From contig OY986968.1 in assembly GCA_963920575.1 (NCBI GenBank), forward strand, positions 945,001 through 1,009,000: 64,000 nt of DNA, given 5' to 3'. The first letter of the stretch is position 1. Each line of letters opens with the position of its first letter. This DNA is from Narthecium ossifragum (lineage: Eukaryota; Streptophyta; Magnoliopsida; Dioscoreales; Nartheciaceae). Positions 23,793 to 35,664 of the stretch are shown piece after piece. The notes beneath the pieces are model-generated. The model was not told where the DNA came from. It searched no databases and worked only from the letters and a program-made list of their open reading frames with translations. Position numbers and translations under genes: made by a program.

Positions 23793-24378
23793 GGGTCCGT
23801 TTGGTTCGCCATACAAGTGAATGTATAATATAATATTATACATTGGCATTATAACATTATGTTTGGTGTGATAATAGATAGTATAAAATTATATCACATC
23901 TAAGACAATATAATTTTATATGAAGCCCATCGTATTATTAGTTTTGGATAGATATCATTATTATCCTTATTTTCTCTTACTTAACGTCTTTAATAAAGAA
24001 CATTTTAGTCTATTTAATATCAACCTTATAAGGAGTAAAAACGGTTATGCATAATAACCACCCTTATAAGGTTGATTAAATTTATACAATTATATTTATC
24101 ATATAGTTATAGTATACTAATCTAATACAATCAACCTTATATAGTATCCATACTAATTCATTTATTAAATTTGGTTTTTATAACTGAATCACCCATTAAC
24201 CTGATGGTTACCCTGCCAGGTGGCAGGGGCCCCACCTAGTATATTATATTATACATAGTTTAAGCCACTTTGTACCAAATACGGTATAGTATTAAAACTA
24301 ATATTAAATTATCCATTATATAACTTATGTAATGTATAAAGCTATACATCACTATCCTATACAACGAACCAAACGGCG
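23793..24378. mobile_element. ~590-bp TIR element adjacent to the previous one
   Basis: Left end GGGTCCGTTTGGTTCG and right end, read on the minus strand, CGCCGTTTGGTTCG are inverted repeats. The trinucleotide CTA flanks both sides (23790-23792 and 24379-24381), a tentative 3-bp target duplication. The interior is AT-rich with ATATTATAC and CCTTATAAGG-type palindromes. Non-autonomous. Confidence 0.62.
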
Positions 24379-24557
24379 CTAAGAGGTTTGTAATTTGTAT
24401 GCGATACGTACTTATTGGGCACATATCAGTAGGCCCATTGTTGTGTACGTGGATTTGGATGTGAGGCCTTATTTGCTAATGACGGGCTAATGTTTCAACG
24501 CTCTGGCAATACTTCTTCCAATTTCGATGCTTTTCCCTTTGCCAAATGCCAAGTGCC

Positions 24558-27500
24558 AAGGCCCTGTTTGGTTTGGGCATTTTCCATTTTCATTTTCCAG
24601 AAAACAGAAAACAGATCCGAAAACATGTTTGGTTGCAGTTGTAGAAAATGTTTTTCAGAAAATAAAAATGATATTTTCTGAAAAATATGAAAACGTTTTT
24701 TAAACGTTTCCATCCTTTACAGAAAACGTTCTGTGAAAACAAAAAACGCTATTTCTCTTGACCTCTCCCCCCCGATAGACGCTCGACAACGCGAGGACCT
24801 CTCCCGTCGTTTGGTGATCTCACCGCCACCGGAGCTTCCCAGCCGCCGGATCGAAGGTGAGATCTCCTTCTCTTTCGTTCTCCTAGCCACCTCTCTCTCC
24901 AATCCTCTCTCCCTCCCTAGCCATCTCTCTCTCCCATCGTCTCTCCCTCCCTCCTGTCGCTCTCTTTCTCTCCTCTGACTACAAGCTAGGATTGAAGGAA
25001 GTGGGCGAGGCTTTAGGAGTAGTCGTTGGAAGGACCTGAAGCCAGTGGTTGGGCTCCCTCTCTCCTATCTCTTCCGGCGTTGGACCCTTTTCTCTATCTC
25101 GCTCTCTCCGTTCGCATCTCCGTCGTCTCGCGCCGCCTCCGGCTTGCTTGAGTACGACCTCTCCCTCTCTGTTGATTGATCATCCATCTCCATCTATCTC
25201 GATCTCTGTCTCTTCCCATCTATCGCTCGATCTATGTCTCTTCCCATCTTGATCCTTGATGCTGATTTTTTTTAGATTTTCTTTTATGACTATAATTTTT
25301 GTTGATCAACATGGTTGATCGTGTCTCGAGATTTTCAATTGAAAACTAGAATTTTGTCCTGATAGTCAAGCAGTGACATAGTTTACAGCTAGTATGTAGC
25401 TCATGAGTTGATGAGAATTGGTGTTTGATTGAAAACTGGGATTTTTGAATGGTCATAGTGAAAATGTGTGTATGTTCTCTTGTTGGTTTAGTCATTGTGC
25501 GCCGATTAAGCCTTTTAATGCAACACGGTTGTTGTCGATCCTATATATGGTAGTTCTTTGATTGAAACTATTGCGCTCGATTTCGAGGCAATAAGAGGGA
25601 AGACAGTTTGATTCTCTCATGTTTCTAAAATATCTATCAGTCACCTTGTCTTATATTCTTAAGTTAACTTTTATATGGGCTAGTTGCAGAGGTCGGTGAA
25701 ACTGTTTGTCATGAAGCTCACATAGATCCAGTAAAATAAACTTCTTCACATCACTCTTTTTGTTATATATGTAGTTAAACAACGGATAAAATATGTTATT
25801 AGGATCAGCAATTTAAGGGAATTGAAGCTATTAGATTTAATCAAGCTATTATTTACTCCATTATCAGATCCAAGCTTCTATTTATAAACTTCTGAACATT
25901 GTATAGTTATTGTCATTCTGAAAAAGAATAGATGGTATTATTTTATGAAAGGTCATTTTTAAATCATAGAGATGTTATCTTGTATCTGTCCCAATGCAAA
26001 CTTGCCTACTTGAATGTGGTATGTAGTATGTGGAGTGCAACAAATTATAATAAACAACTATATAGAGGCATTTTGTTAAGATGGTATTTTGATGTATCTT
26101 GTATTCAACTTTAGTCTCTCTTTTAGATACCATACATTATTCAAATCCTTGCTAGCAACATAATTCCTAAATTTATCTATCATTTTGGCATGTGTTTCAG
26201 TGCATCATTTGAGTCATTTGACTCAACAATCAAGCTTTGAGTTTTCCTCTATTTTGAAGCCAACAGAATAATGGGAAAGCCAGCCCAATTACACTCTGGT
26301 TAGTTACATTTTTTTCCAGTATCAATCATTTGAGTTATTTTGTTAAGAACTCGGTTAATTTGTCTATTCGTAATCGAAGTCTTAATGCCTGAGTTTGTTT
26401 TTCGACAATTCTTAGATATGACTTTGCAAATCAGTTTTTATTCAGTCAATCTGCATTGACAGAAGTACTTAATAATCTATATTGTCAAATCCCACACTAG
26501 ATATTACCTTGGATAAACAAGGGATGTGCTCGAGCATTTTTCTTGTTCATGTGGGATTTGAAGTCTTAATGTGGGATTCTAAGGTGTAGGAGCTCATTCG
26601 CACCCTTATCCTCAAGTGGGGTCTCAGAGGGGGTATGATGGAATCATGACCTGAGCATGAGACAGATGCTCCTTACATGCAATCTTTCTTTTCTGGATTT
26701 GGAACTGAGGAAAAGAGACAATGTATTCTTTCAGCATAAGAGGTAGGGCCATTTGTTATTACAACAAACAATGGTACTTTTTATTTTTTGATTGGCCACC
26801 ATGGATTCTTTCATCATTGTTCATGGATGGGAAAAATATAAGTTCCTCTTTTTGCTTGAAATATTAAAGCCCATATTAGAGGCTCTTTAATCTCAATCAT
26901 TGATTTATTTTCCCTGAATATAAACTAATATTACTTTTGGATGCCAGTAGCATTTGAATGTTGAGAGTGCTTAGAAAACTATGTGCATCGAAAAGGACCT
27001 TCTACGTTCGTTTCATGGGGAAGGAAATGTGGGTCTCTCAGATCTTGCTTTGTTTCCAATTTAAGGATACAGTTTTGGGTTAGCAGAGAGCAGAGAGCTG
27101 AACAATATACTGTTCTGGTTCAATTCAATCAGTGTCTCTCTGTGTGTTTATTGTTAAGGTTAAGGTGCAACCTACCTATGGAGGTCAACTACTTAAAGTG
27201 AGAGGGAAAGTAGGGAAATGGACGCTCTACCAGACTCATGTTTTTTTTGTCAATTGGGCTCATTTGATCTACTCAAGAAATCAGTGACTGAAACAAGAAA
27301 TCAGTGTTGAATATTGCTTCTTTTGTCACATTGCTTAATTCCTTAAGCTATTTTTTTTTGTTTTGTGAATATTTACATTGTTTTCAAAGTCCAATAATGA
27401 TCATATCTTGATAGACATCATGGGAGGTCATAGCGGCAATACTCAGGAAGCCATGGATTGGTCTAAAGATATTTGGATGGAATTTTTATGGAATATTCAA

Positions 27501-28126
27501 CCGAACAAATGATAATAGAAGATGAAATGTGAATCAAGAAGTCATACATGTTGATGCTAGTCAAACAACTCAGGTGGCACAATTCAGAGATCAAATTGTA
27601 ACGCAAATGTGGAATGACTTTTTGAAGACTCGTTGATGATCCTTCGCTATCAATATAGTATAGACTTTTCGTATTATTTGTAGTGTTGCCGGATGTTATT
27701 GTAGTTTGTTCGGGGAATGTTATCGTATTTTGTTTGAAGAATGTTGTAGTTTAATATCGCTTTAATGTTACATGTGTTTTAAATTTCTTGAATATATACA
27801 TATATTCTTGTATAAAAAAATTATGAGATTTAATAGTTCCAAAATAGTAAACTCCAAATAAGATGTAAAACTCATATCTTAATGATCCATTCCGTACATA
27901 GATGCAAAAAAATGTTAACTAGCTTATAAAATTAAACTCATTGAAAACAAAAACTATAGTTACAAACCAAACACATTTTCATGTTTTTATTTTCAAAAAA
28001 CAGTTTTTCAACATTTCAAACCAAACATGTTTTCATATTTTCATTTTCAAAAAATGAAAACAGAAAACAAAAAATGAAAACAGGAAATGAAAACAGAAAA
28101 CATTTTCCTAAACCAAACAGCACCTT
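24558..28126 (+). mobile_element. ~3.6-kb relic DNA transposon, probably PIF/Harbinger
   Basis: Left end AAGGCCCTGTTTGGTTTGGG and right end, read on the minus strand, AAGGTGCTGTTTGGTTTAGG form TIRs. Both ends also carry subterminal ACCAAACATG words and AAAACAGAAAA runs. Near the right end (about 27590-27636, plus strand) a frame reads QFRDQIVTQMWNDFLK before a stop, the style of the C-terminus of plant Harbinger transposases (ALP1-like). No other transposase segment is clear. The left 500 bp is CT-rich and resembles a 5' leader. The superfamily call is inference. Confidence 0.5.
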
Positions 28127-29000
28127 AGGTTTTGCCTCAAAATAATTGGATTTTTTTAATCCGGCTTAGGTGTAAAGTAAGTTAGTCGGCAGGTTAGGTG
28201 CAAAGCAACTACTCGGCAGGTGTAAAATAAGCACAAGAAGTCAATAAGAACCCAACCAATGGTCCTCGAACCGGAGGTCATAAGAAATTGCATCTTCTAT
28301 TTTATACTGGGTGAGTCCCGTGCTAGATTCCCGTGCCATCTAACACGTGTAATCACTCATCCCCATTATCCCTAGTCACTCACCTCCACTGCCCCCTTCT
28401 CTCCTTTCTATAACTCAGCTGTCATGTGCCCCCCCTTTCTATAACTCAACTGTCATGTTTGAGAGAATAGATGAATCAGATTATGTCTCATAAAAATCTG
28501 ATCATATATAAAAGATACCTTATAAGAGAATATTTTATGACGTGACATCTGAGTCATAACATTACTCATTTATTTTTATACATGTTGCATGGACATGTAT
28601 AAAATTCATTGGCGTGCAACAATTGTTGTTGAATGGCCATTGTCATACATAAAATTCATCCTGCATGGTCAATTATTAGATGATATAACTACTATCATGG
28701 TGACCCGCCAAAAAAATAAAATAAAAATGAATGGCTATGGTCATGCCCGTCAAGTTACGATACAAATTAGCTAAATGGCCAATTATGGAATGCTTGAAGA
28801 AATAGAAAATTAGTTGCAATTGGAATGTTTGAGAATCCAAATAGGAGAATTACCGGAGAATCGAGATAGGAGATATAGGATGAGAGACGTCGTTCACCAA
28901 CAGGTAATCAAGTAATCTGAGTTTAATTATGGAGATGTTATATTCAACAAGCCTGAGACAGATGCATTGCAATTGAAAAACACTTCGCCTCTTCTTGTTT
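28127..29000. other. Non-coding spacer
   Basis: Short direct repeats of a GTCGGCAGGT-like motif at about 28170-28225 and a repeated CATAAAATTCAT motif at 28598-28670. No gene recognised. Confidence 0.45.
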
Positions 29001-30604
29001 TTTAGATTTTTTTTTTGATTAGTTGAGCCCGAAGGCTAAGGGACCCTATTAATGATCAAGTACAATCGCAAGCCTAGGAGCCGGGGGCATGCCCCTCAGC
29101 TCCCGGTTCATTACAAAATTGAGACCAAACTCTAAGTGCCTCTCGGGCCTGCCAGTCTGCGCGCAAGTTATCCTCGCGTGGGATGTAAGCAACTCGAAAT
29201 TCAGCAAGTCCCCGGGCAATCCACCAAATTTCATGCACCTCCTTTTTGAAGCTCGCTGGTAAAGGCAACCTCCCCTCTATCATACGGACCGCATGCAATG
29301 AATCACTCTCTACCAGTACCTGTTTGAACCCATAGTGAATTGCCTGGGTAACAGCCACACAGATCGCTTGGAGCTCTCCAGAGAGGACGGAGCTGGCTCT
29401 GCTTACTCTGCTTGCAGCCCAAAGTATATGATCATCTTCATCAATGCATACAGCACCAAGTCCGGCCATGCCAGAAGAATGATCCAGGGAGGCGTCAGTG
29501 CAAAGTCTGATGCTGTGTTCGTCTTCCACAATCACCCTATGCGAACGCCGCTTCGATAACCCGATGTACTCCTTCACTTGCCATCTGATTAACCTGGCAA
29601 TCTCCCTCGCGTCCTGCCCTGCTCCTCCGGCCACCACCGCGTAGCGATCCTTCCACAACCACCAAGCGCCATAGGCAAGTAGGGAAGCTACCTGTTTGGT
29701 TTCCTCGGACTTTTGAGGACGCCCGAGCAAGTTCAGGTACGAATCCATGGTGAGATCAGAGATACTGACGCTGGTGCCGTCCATGACCCTGCTCCACACA
29801 TCGCGAGCAAAACGGCATTCAAAAAGAATATGCTCCACAGTTTCCTCTGAGAGATTGCATCGGGGACAAAGATGATCGGATGCTAAGCAGAGTGACCAAA
29901 GAGCTGCTTTGGTCGGAAGCTTTCCATGCATAAGCTTCCATAGGAACACTCTTGGTTGCGGCCCAGCTGGGGCATGCCAAATCCTCTTCCAGAAATGGAA
30001 GTGCTCTGTTTCACGCCGCCCGCCATCCGCATCCTCAAGCATCTGGTACGCCGATGCAGCTGTGATTTTGCCATCCTTGGTTCACGTCCATCTGGGGTAT
30101 CTACTCGCGGCATGACGAGAAAGAGGAGCAGCTAGCAGCCTTTCAGCCATGGCGGGGTGAAAAAGAGAGTTGAGCTTGCATTGATCCCAGTCGCCATCTC
30201 CAGTGAACAAGTCGGAGACCTTCATTCGAGACAAATCTTCATCGGCTTTAACAAGGCAAGGGAATGAGAGTAAGGGACCTTCACCAATCCACCAGTCATG
30301 CAGGATGTTCGCGCGACACTCCACTCCGGGTTCCCAACGATATTCTTTGCGAAGTATGTCAGCAGCCCTGCAAACAGAACGCCATAAGCAGGAGGCAGAG
30401 GACGAGCTTCGGAGGAGAGGAAGAGCTCCCACAAGCTTGTATTTAGCTCGGCAAATGGATGTCCAAATGTTCCCCTGAGGTTCAAGGAACGTTGCCGCAC
30501 GCTTCGTTCTCAAAGCTAGCTGCCAACATCGAAGATCCTTGAGGCCAAGGCCGCCCTCCATCTTGTGTCGGTAAACGGTGTCCCAAGCGACCGTCGAGAG
30601 TGCA

Positions 30605-32842
30605 TGTCGCGCCCCGACCTGCGTAGGCCCAACCGGGCCGGGCGACGCGAACCGGAACCTAACTTACTGCGGAAATTTTTGGCGAGGTTTCCCTCTAATC
30701 GTAGTGGTTACCCTAACAAGTCATAATAATCCTGTATTAACAACAATTACAAACCTCAAACACTGGAGCTGAAATAGATACAAAACCTAAAACAGAGAAA
30801 TTATACATTTATCACACCCGTAGGAGACTATCTATAACAAAAAGGGTAAAACGATATGATCGCCACCTCTCAAGCACAGCCAGACGCCGCCACGTCACCA
30901 AACACTTGCCCGGTAGGGGCGACCGAAGAAGAGCTCGCGCCAGCACCTGCAAAACGCAGCCCGGGTAGGAGTGAGCACTAAGCTCAGCAGGGACACTACA
31001 CTACGACACTCACAAGGGAGGGAACACGACAGTATCGCCCCCAAGCAAAGCCTAGGTCTATCACAGGGGTCCCATAACCCCACCGGATGCCCCTGAGAGC
31101 CCCAGCCATGGTCTTCCAGCGAACTGGTCACACACTGGGTCACACTCAGTAAGGCAGGAAACGGCACTGCCAACTCACAACAAGATCCTGGGCACTGTTG
31201 GCAGATAGCACCGCTGGGTAGTCACACCTGCCACCCAAGAGTTCTAGAAGGACTGGGTACCGGCTACACCTCGACTTGGCTCGAGGCCGACATGACCTCT
31301 AAACATCAAGCACAACAGTATTCATGTCCAACTAACCCTATCATCGAAAAGACTGAATACTACAAATCGAGTCCTGGACCAAGCTACCCGCAACGGTCCT
31401 AAGAGATAGATCCGGGCTACCCGGAAGCCCCGGATCGGCAACGCCCTAAACAGATGCAACTAGTGCACAACACAATGCATGCTATGAACATACGCAGAAT
31501 AAATACATGTAAGCATGCAACAAGATGTGATGATATAAATACAAGGTCTGGGCACGGCACCCTGCCGGCCCGGGGTGGTGTACAAGTATTTAAGGTCTAG
31601 AGATTGCTGCAGTGGTACCACCACCAACTGCCAGCAGTCCACCCCAACACCTGCACCGGGAAACAACCCCGCAAACAACAGCTCACAAACATAGCAGATA
31701 AAGCCCTCGGCGCACGCCGGCATGCAAGGCTATGGAAAGCTGTAGGGCTACCCGCCCGTTTATTCTACACAATCCCATGAGTCATCACTCCCCTGGTTCA
31801 CCACTGCCCTATTATAGGGCTAGCATGCTTAATCATATGTACCAAGTATTAAGACAGTAAGGAAAACTGTCATACAAAGCCCCGCGGGCAAAAACCCACT
31901 TAAAACGCCCTTCAGCCACTAAGGGATCGATCTCCCTTCCCAAGGGGATCGATCTCTTAGTACTCAGGGAAAACTCGTCCCTGTCAACCGAGGGAGATCG
32001 ATCTCCCTTCCCAAGTGGATCGATCTTCCTCGTGACCAGGGACTCATCGCCATCGGCCACCAAGAGATCGATCTCCCTTCTCAAGGGGATCGATCTCGCT
32101 CGGGCTGGGCGCGACGCATCAGAAGAGATCGATCTCCCTTCTCAAGGGGATCGATCCCAATGGGTTCTCCGGCGTGATTCCGGCGAGGAATACCGCCAGA
32201 AAACACATCCAAACCTAACCAAACTCTGGGATCTGATAGATCAAGATCCCACGAGTCCAAAACCGGTGAAAACACGAGAAATAAACATGCATACATAGAG
32301 ATCTAAGCAAAAGAACAAGAATCAAACCGGAAAACTCAAAACCCCGAAATAAAAGTAGGTAGGAATCCCTACCGGAGTAAGAGCGGCTTAAATCCAAGCA
32401 GCTAGGCCTTAGATCTTCCTCAAACGAGCTCAGATCCAGCAAGAACGCGGCTCAAATCTCGGAAAATCCAAAAAAAATCAAAGGATAACGATCTCGTTTG
32501 CTTTATAGGCAAACGAACCGACATAAGGGAGATCGATCTCCCCTTGAGAAGAGATCGATCTTCCTTACCAGAACTGGTTTGACTTTTTGGCACAAGGAGA
32601 TCGATCTCTTAGCTAGAGAGGATCGATCCCACTTGCCCAGAAAGCTAGACTTGGGCCAAATCTCAAGCCCAAGCCCGGATCTTTCGATCACGGGTCCAAC
32701 TAACCATTCTAAGCAAACATTATCACAAACATGGTCAGTGTGTGTACAAACGCGAGTGTGGAACTAGTCGACAAGGTGCAATTTACCAAATTTCCCTTGC
32801 GGCCCACAACAAGCCACAGGAGGAGAGGGACGGGTCCTCATA
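30605..32842. mobile_element. ~2.2-kb solo LTR inserted in the LINE
   Basis: Starts TGTCGCGCCCCGACC and ends GGACGGGTCCTCATA. The 5-bp target duplication GTGCA flanks it (30600-30604 and 32843-32847). Removing the LTR and one GTGCA rejoins the LINE reading frame without loss. No gag-pol lies inside, so this is a solo LTR left by recombination between two LTRs. The last bases CATA instead of the expected CACA suggest one point mutation. The start resembles plant Ty3/gypsy LTRs; lineage is uncertain. Open frames within it are not genes. Confidence 0.87.
31923..32640. repeat. Cluster of six GATCGATC hairpin units within the LTR
   Basis: Units begin near 31925, 31996, 32066, 32127, 32531 and 32599. 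Each consists of GATCGATC, a short arm (CCCTT in the clearest ones), a roughly 3-nt loop, the complementary arm and a second GATCGATC. The first four are spaced 71, 70 and 61 bp. The fifth is in reversed arm order. Each could fold into a stem of about 13 pairs. Confidence 0.85.
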
Positions 32843-33422
32843 GTGCACCTCTTTTTCCTTGCCAAAGATAACTATGAGCCATGGTGTTGATCTTGTTAAG
32901 GACGGTAACAGGGGTGGGCACCGACGACATCACAAACACCGGCAAGGCCTGCAACACCGACTGAACTAGCACCGCCCTCCCTGCCTCTGCCTTGTGTGAG
33001 CCGCTCCATGCTGCCAGGTTCCTCTGCACTGCGTCGAGGAGGAAGGAGAAGTCCTTGACCTGGATCCTTCGTGAGTCCAGTGGGACTCCTAAGTATCGCC
33101 AAGGCTCAGCTTTCCTCGCAAAGCCAAGGAGCTGGGACAACATTCTCCTTCGCCTAGGAGAGGTAGACGATGAGAACTTAACGCTTGACTTGTCGGAATT
33201 AACTTCAAGACCTGAGAGCTTCCTGTATCTCCTCAGGATATTGGTAAGCTTCTTCGCCTCCTCCCTCTTAGCAGTAGTCACGAATAGCCAATCGTCGGCG
33301 TAGAGGAGGTGACTGATGGGTGCTGCCAAGCTCGTGTATGTCACCCCTTGCAGAGCAATAAGCGAAATCTTGGCAAGTCTGGTAAACGCCTCCTGCGCTA
33401 GGATGAATAAGTATGCAGAATT

Positions 33423-33484
33423 AACTTAACGCTTGACTTGTCGGAATTAACTTCACCCCTTGCAGAGCAATAAGCGGAATCTTG
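33423..33484. repeat. Templated filler made of two LINE fragments
   Basis: 33423-33455 copies 33175-33207 exactly, and 33453-33484 copies 33341-33372 with one mismatch, both in the same orientation. They are joined through a shared TCA. The block lies exactly at the truncated 5' end of the LINE. Confidence 0.85.
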
Positions 33485-33552
33485 TTTTTTAGATAATAAG
33501 TATATATATTGATATTTGGATTCAGCTTCGCTTTCCTCGGTCCCACTGCATT

Positions 33553-33859
33553 AACAAATTGTTGATGGAGTCTGACTCGAGATGTGTTGTGTCCATTCTC
33601 AATGGTTCCTTTACTTGGTCTTCAACTCTAGAACATGTTTTGAGGAAAGTTTGGTCTTTATCAGTTTTTATTGGGGGGGTTTCTTTTGTCTGGGTCTTTA
33701 GGCAAGTGGTTGCTATGGCTGATGCTCTTGCTAGAGGTGTGAGGGATTTAGATGGGAGCAGAGGGGGAGAGTCTATCTTCCCATTGATGTAATTGTTAAT
33801 TCATGAGATGTAAGGTTAGCTGTTGGGCTCAATTAAGGAAAAAAAACAAATTGTTAATG
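33553..33859 (+). mobile_element. 5'-truncated LINE tail with RNase H fragment
   Basis: A 15-bp direct repeat (AACAAATTGTTGATG at 33553-33567; AACAAATTGTTAATG at 33845-33859, one mismatch) flanks about 277 bp. The insert encodes MESDSRCVVSILNG... and an ADALARG motif, the C-terminal half of a LINE RNase H domain, then a stop, the hairpin tail and an A-run at 33837-33846. It is a different LINE copy from the one at 29-33 kb and in opposite orientation. Confidence 0.82.
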
Positions 33860-34054
33860 AGCGTGCTACAAGATGATCAAAGGTAGAAAATAGCAAAGAC
33901 TAATTTGCCTCAAATTTTGATTTTATTTTATTTTTAAGTTCAATGTATGTTGCTGCAACCATATAAGCATTATTCATTGATTTTCAGATCTCATAAGTCA
34001 TAATATTTAATCAATTTGAAAGCAAATAACATTGTTGTGCTTCAGATCATCTAT

Positions 34055-34260
34055 GATGCCTCTTTTGGTATGGGAATAAGGGGTTAATACTCCCCCTTAT
34101 TCCAAAATGCCTTTTCATATTCAAAATAATTATTATTCATTTATCCTCATTTCACCAACTACTACCACCACTCTATTTTTTTTTATTTCAAATAATCATT
34201 ATTGTTTTATTTCCATTTTTTCTAACCCTAAAATCCTTTAAATCGGAATAACCTAATCAC
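34055..34260. mobile_element. TTTGGTATGG-type MITE fragment
   Basis: Starts GCCTCTTTTGGTATGGGAAT followed by AAGGGGTTAAT, like the element at 39598-39838. The right end is not clearly matched, so only a fragment or a diverged copy is claimed. Confidence 0.4.
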
Positions 34261-34439
34261 ATCTAGATGGTACCCCTCCTCCCCCTCTTTTCCTATATAT
34301 AAAATATGATATGATTCAGATGTCATGTCATAACATATTTTATAGGATGTTCCTCAATGTAAGTGTGATATTTAGTGGGAGAGCGGCAGTTGTTTATCTT
34401 TAAAAATAAAAAACCTTTTGCATATCTTGGAATGGAATA

Positions 34440-34790
34440 AAAGGGTTGCAACTTTATGTGTATATTTTTTCAGAAATGATCTGTGCACATGCTCACGTGG
34501 CATGTGTATTTCACATGTATATGAATCGGTATACATGCCTATCGGTAGTAGGCTATCGATAGATATGTATCGGTAGTGGGGTACCGATAGGTTGTACATG
34601 CCTATCGGTAGCCCACTACCGATAGACATATATATGAATCGACAACGAATCTATCGGTAGTGGGATACCGATAGGTTATACATGCCTATCGATAGATATC
34701 TACCGATTCAATAATGTAAAGTGCACATGCCATGTGCATCAATCGGCGCTCATATTTTTTTATTGAAAACAACTCAATTACTAAAATGGG
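34440..34790. mobile_element. ACCGATA-rich foldback element, copy 1
   Basis: The outer parts are inverted: GTGCACATG/CATGTGTAT words on the left against GTGCACATGCCATGTGCA on the right. The core contains several self-complementary CTATCGGTAGTGGGGTACCGATAG-like palindromes, each about 24 bp. There is no coding capacity. The same architecture recurs at 38820-39070. Confidence 0.6.
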
Positions 34791-35284
34791 TGGCATGAAC
34801 AAGAAATCCTTATTTACAACTTAAGTTTATTACTGGAATCCTTACTCATAAACCTAAAATCAGCTCAATGTTAGTGTGGTAGCTAGTAACAGACTTTTAT
34901 TTTTAAAATCACTTCCTCACTTGAAATCAGCGCAATGTCTAGAATTACCCAGGATATCGCAGTATAAATAAAATCAATAAAAGAGGAGGTACGCGTCAAA
35001 AAAAAAAAAATCCGTATCTTTAATCATTAAAAAGAGTGGTTTTGGATATTCAAAAAAAAAAAAAAAAAAACGTTCTATTGCATTAGAATCCAATCCTCAT
35101 CTGATCACTGTTGATAGATCTAGACATGACACTATATCATCTGGAATCTTCTCTCCTCTCCCTGGGATCACCTTACATTTGTTTTTTTCTGCTTTAATGT
35201 GTATGTCTTTGGCAATCAAAGAAGCCATTTGCTATCCCTGCATTGGATTCCTTGAACAAGTGTCACAATCCCATGAATGAACTC

Positions 35285-35320
<36 letters not shown>

Positions 35321-35660
35321 CTTATCTTTTGTGGAGTGGAGCCCTTCTCCATATGCCTGCATGTGGCCTTGCTATATATATAATATAATTATTAGTATTA
35401 TATATAGACGCAGCAGCACATCTCAGCTCATGGCTCGCTTTGTCTAAATTCTAGCCGGCCATCAACTCAATTGATTGTAAAGATGGATTCATAAAGCTGT
35501 ATGGAAAAAGAAAGAAAGGCAGACACTATAAAGGAGATGATTCTTTCTTTCTTTCATGTATTTCTTAGAGATGATGGATTATTGTCACAAGGATGGATGG
35601 GATGACAGCCCCTATTTTTCCTTTTATGTGGATGGACTGAGATGAGAGCTTCACTTTTTC
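34791..35660. other. Non-coding spacer with microsatellites
   Basis: AT-rich spacer. It contains A-runs near 35000 and 35055 and a (CT)n(TA)n tract at about 35283-35322. No gene recognised. Confidence 0.5.
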
Positions 35661-35664
35661 TTTT

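Larger units (their letters stand above)
29003..33419 (-). mobile_element. L1-type LINE, 5'-truncated, split by a solo LTR
   Basis: Minus-strand non-LTR retrotransposon. From the 5' side: reverse transcriptase C-terminal half with the catalytic YADD box (about 33300-33310), then thumb/linker sequence to 32848. After the inserted LTR, the same frame continues at 30599, with a Cys-rich zf-RVT segment (CPRC...) near 29870 and an RNase H domain (TDAS, GELQA, ESDS, then a final ADWQAREAL) ending at 29074. The 3' end at about 29003-29020 is A-rich on the minus strand. One TGA at 30082-30084 interrupts an otherwise open frame, so the element is dead but relatively young. The 5' part, including the endonuclease, is missing beyond 33419. 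Confidence 0.93.

Noticed and set aside
29335..30500. Plus-strand open frames opposite the LINE
   Set aside because: Antisense shadows of the LINE linker, zf-RVT and RNase H coding sequence.
31460..32767. Several open frames with repeated EIDL/GDRS words
   Set aside because: They arise from the GATCGATC hairpin repeats of the solo LTR read in several frames and strands, not from selection on protein.
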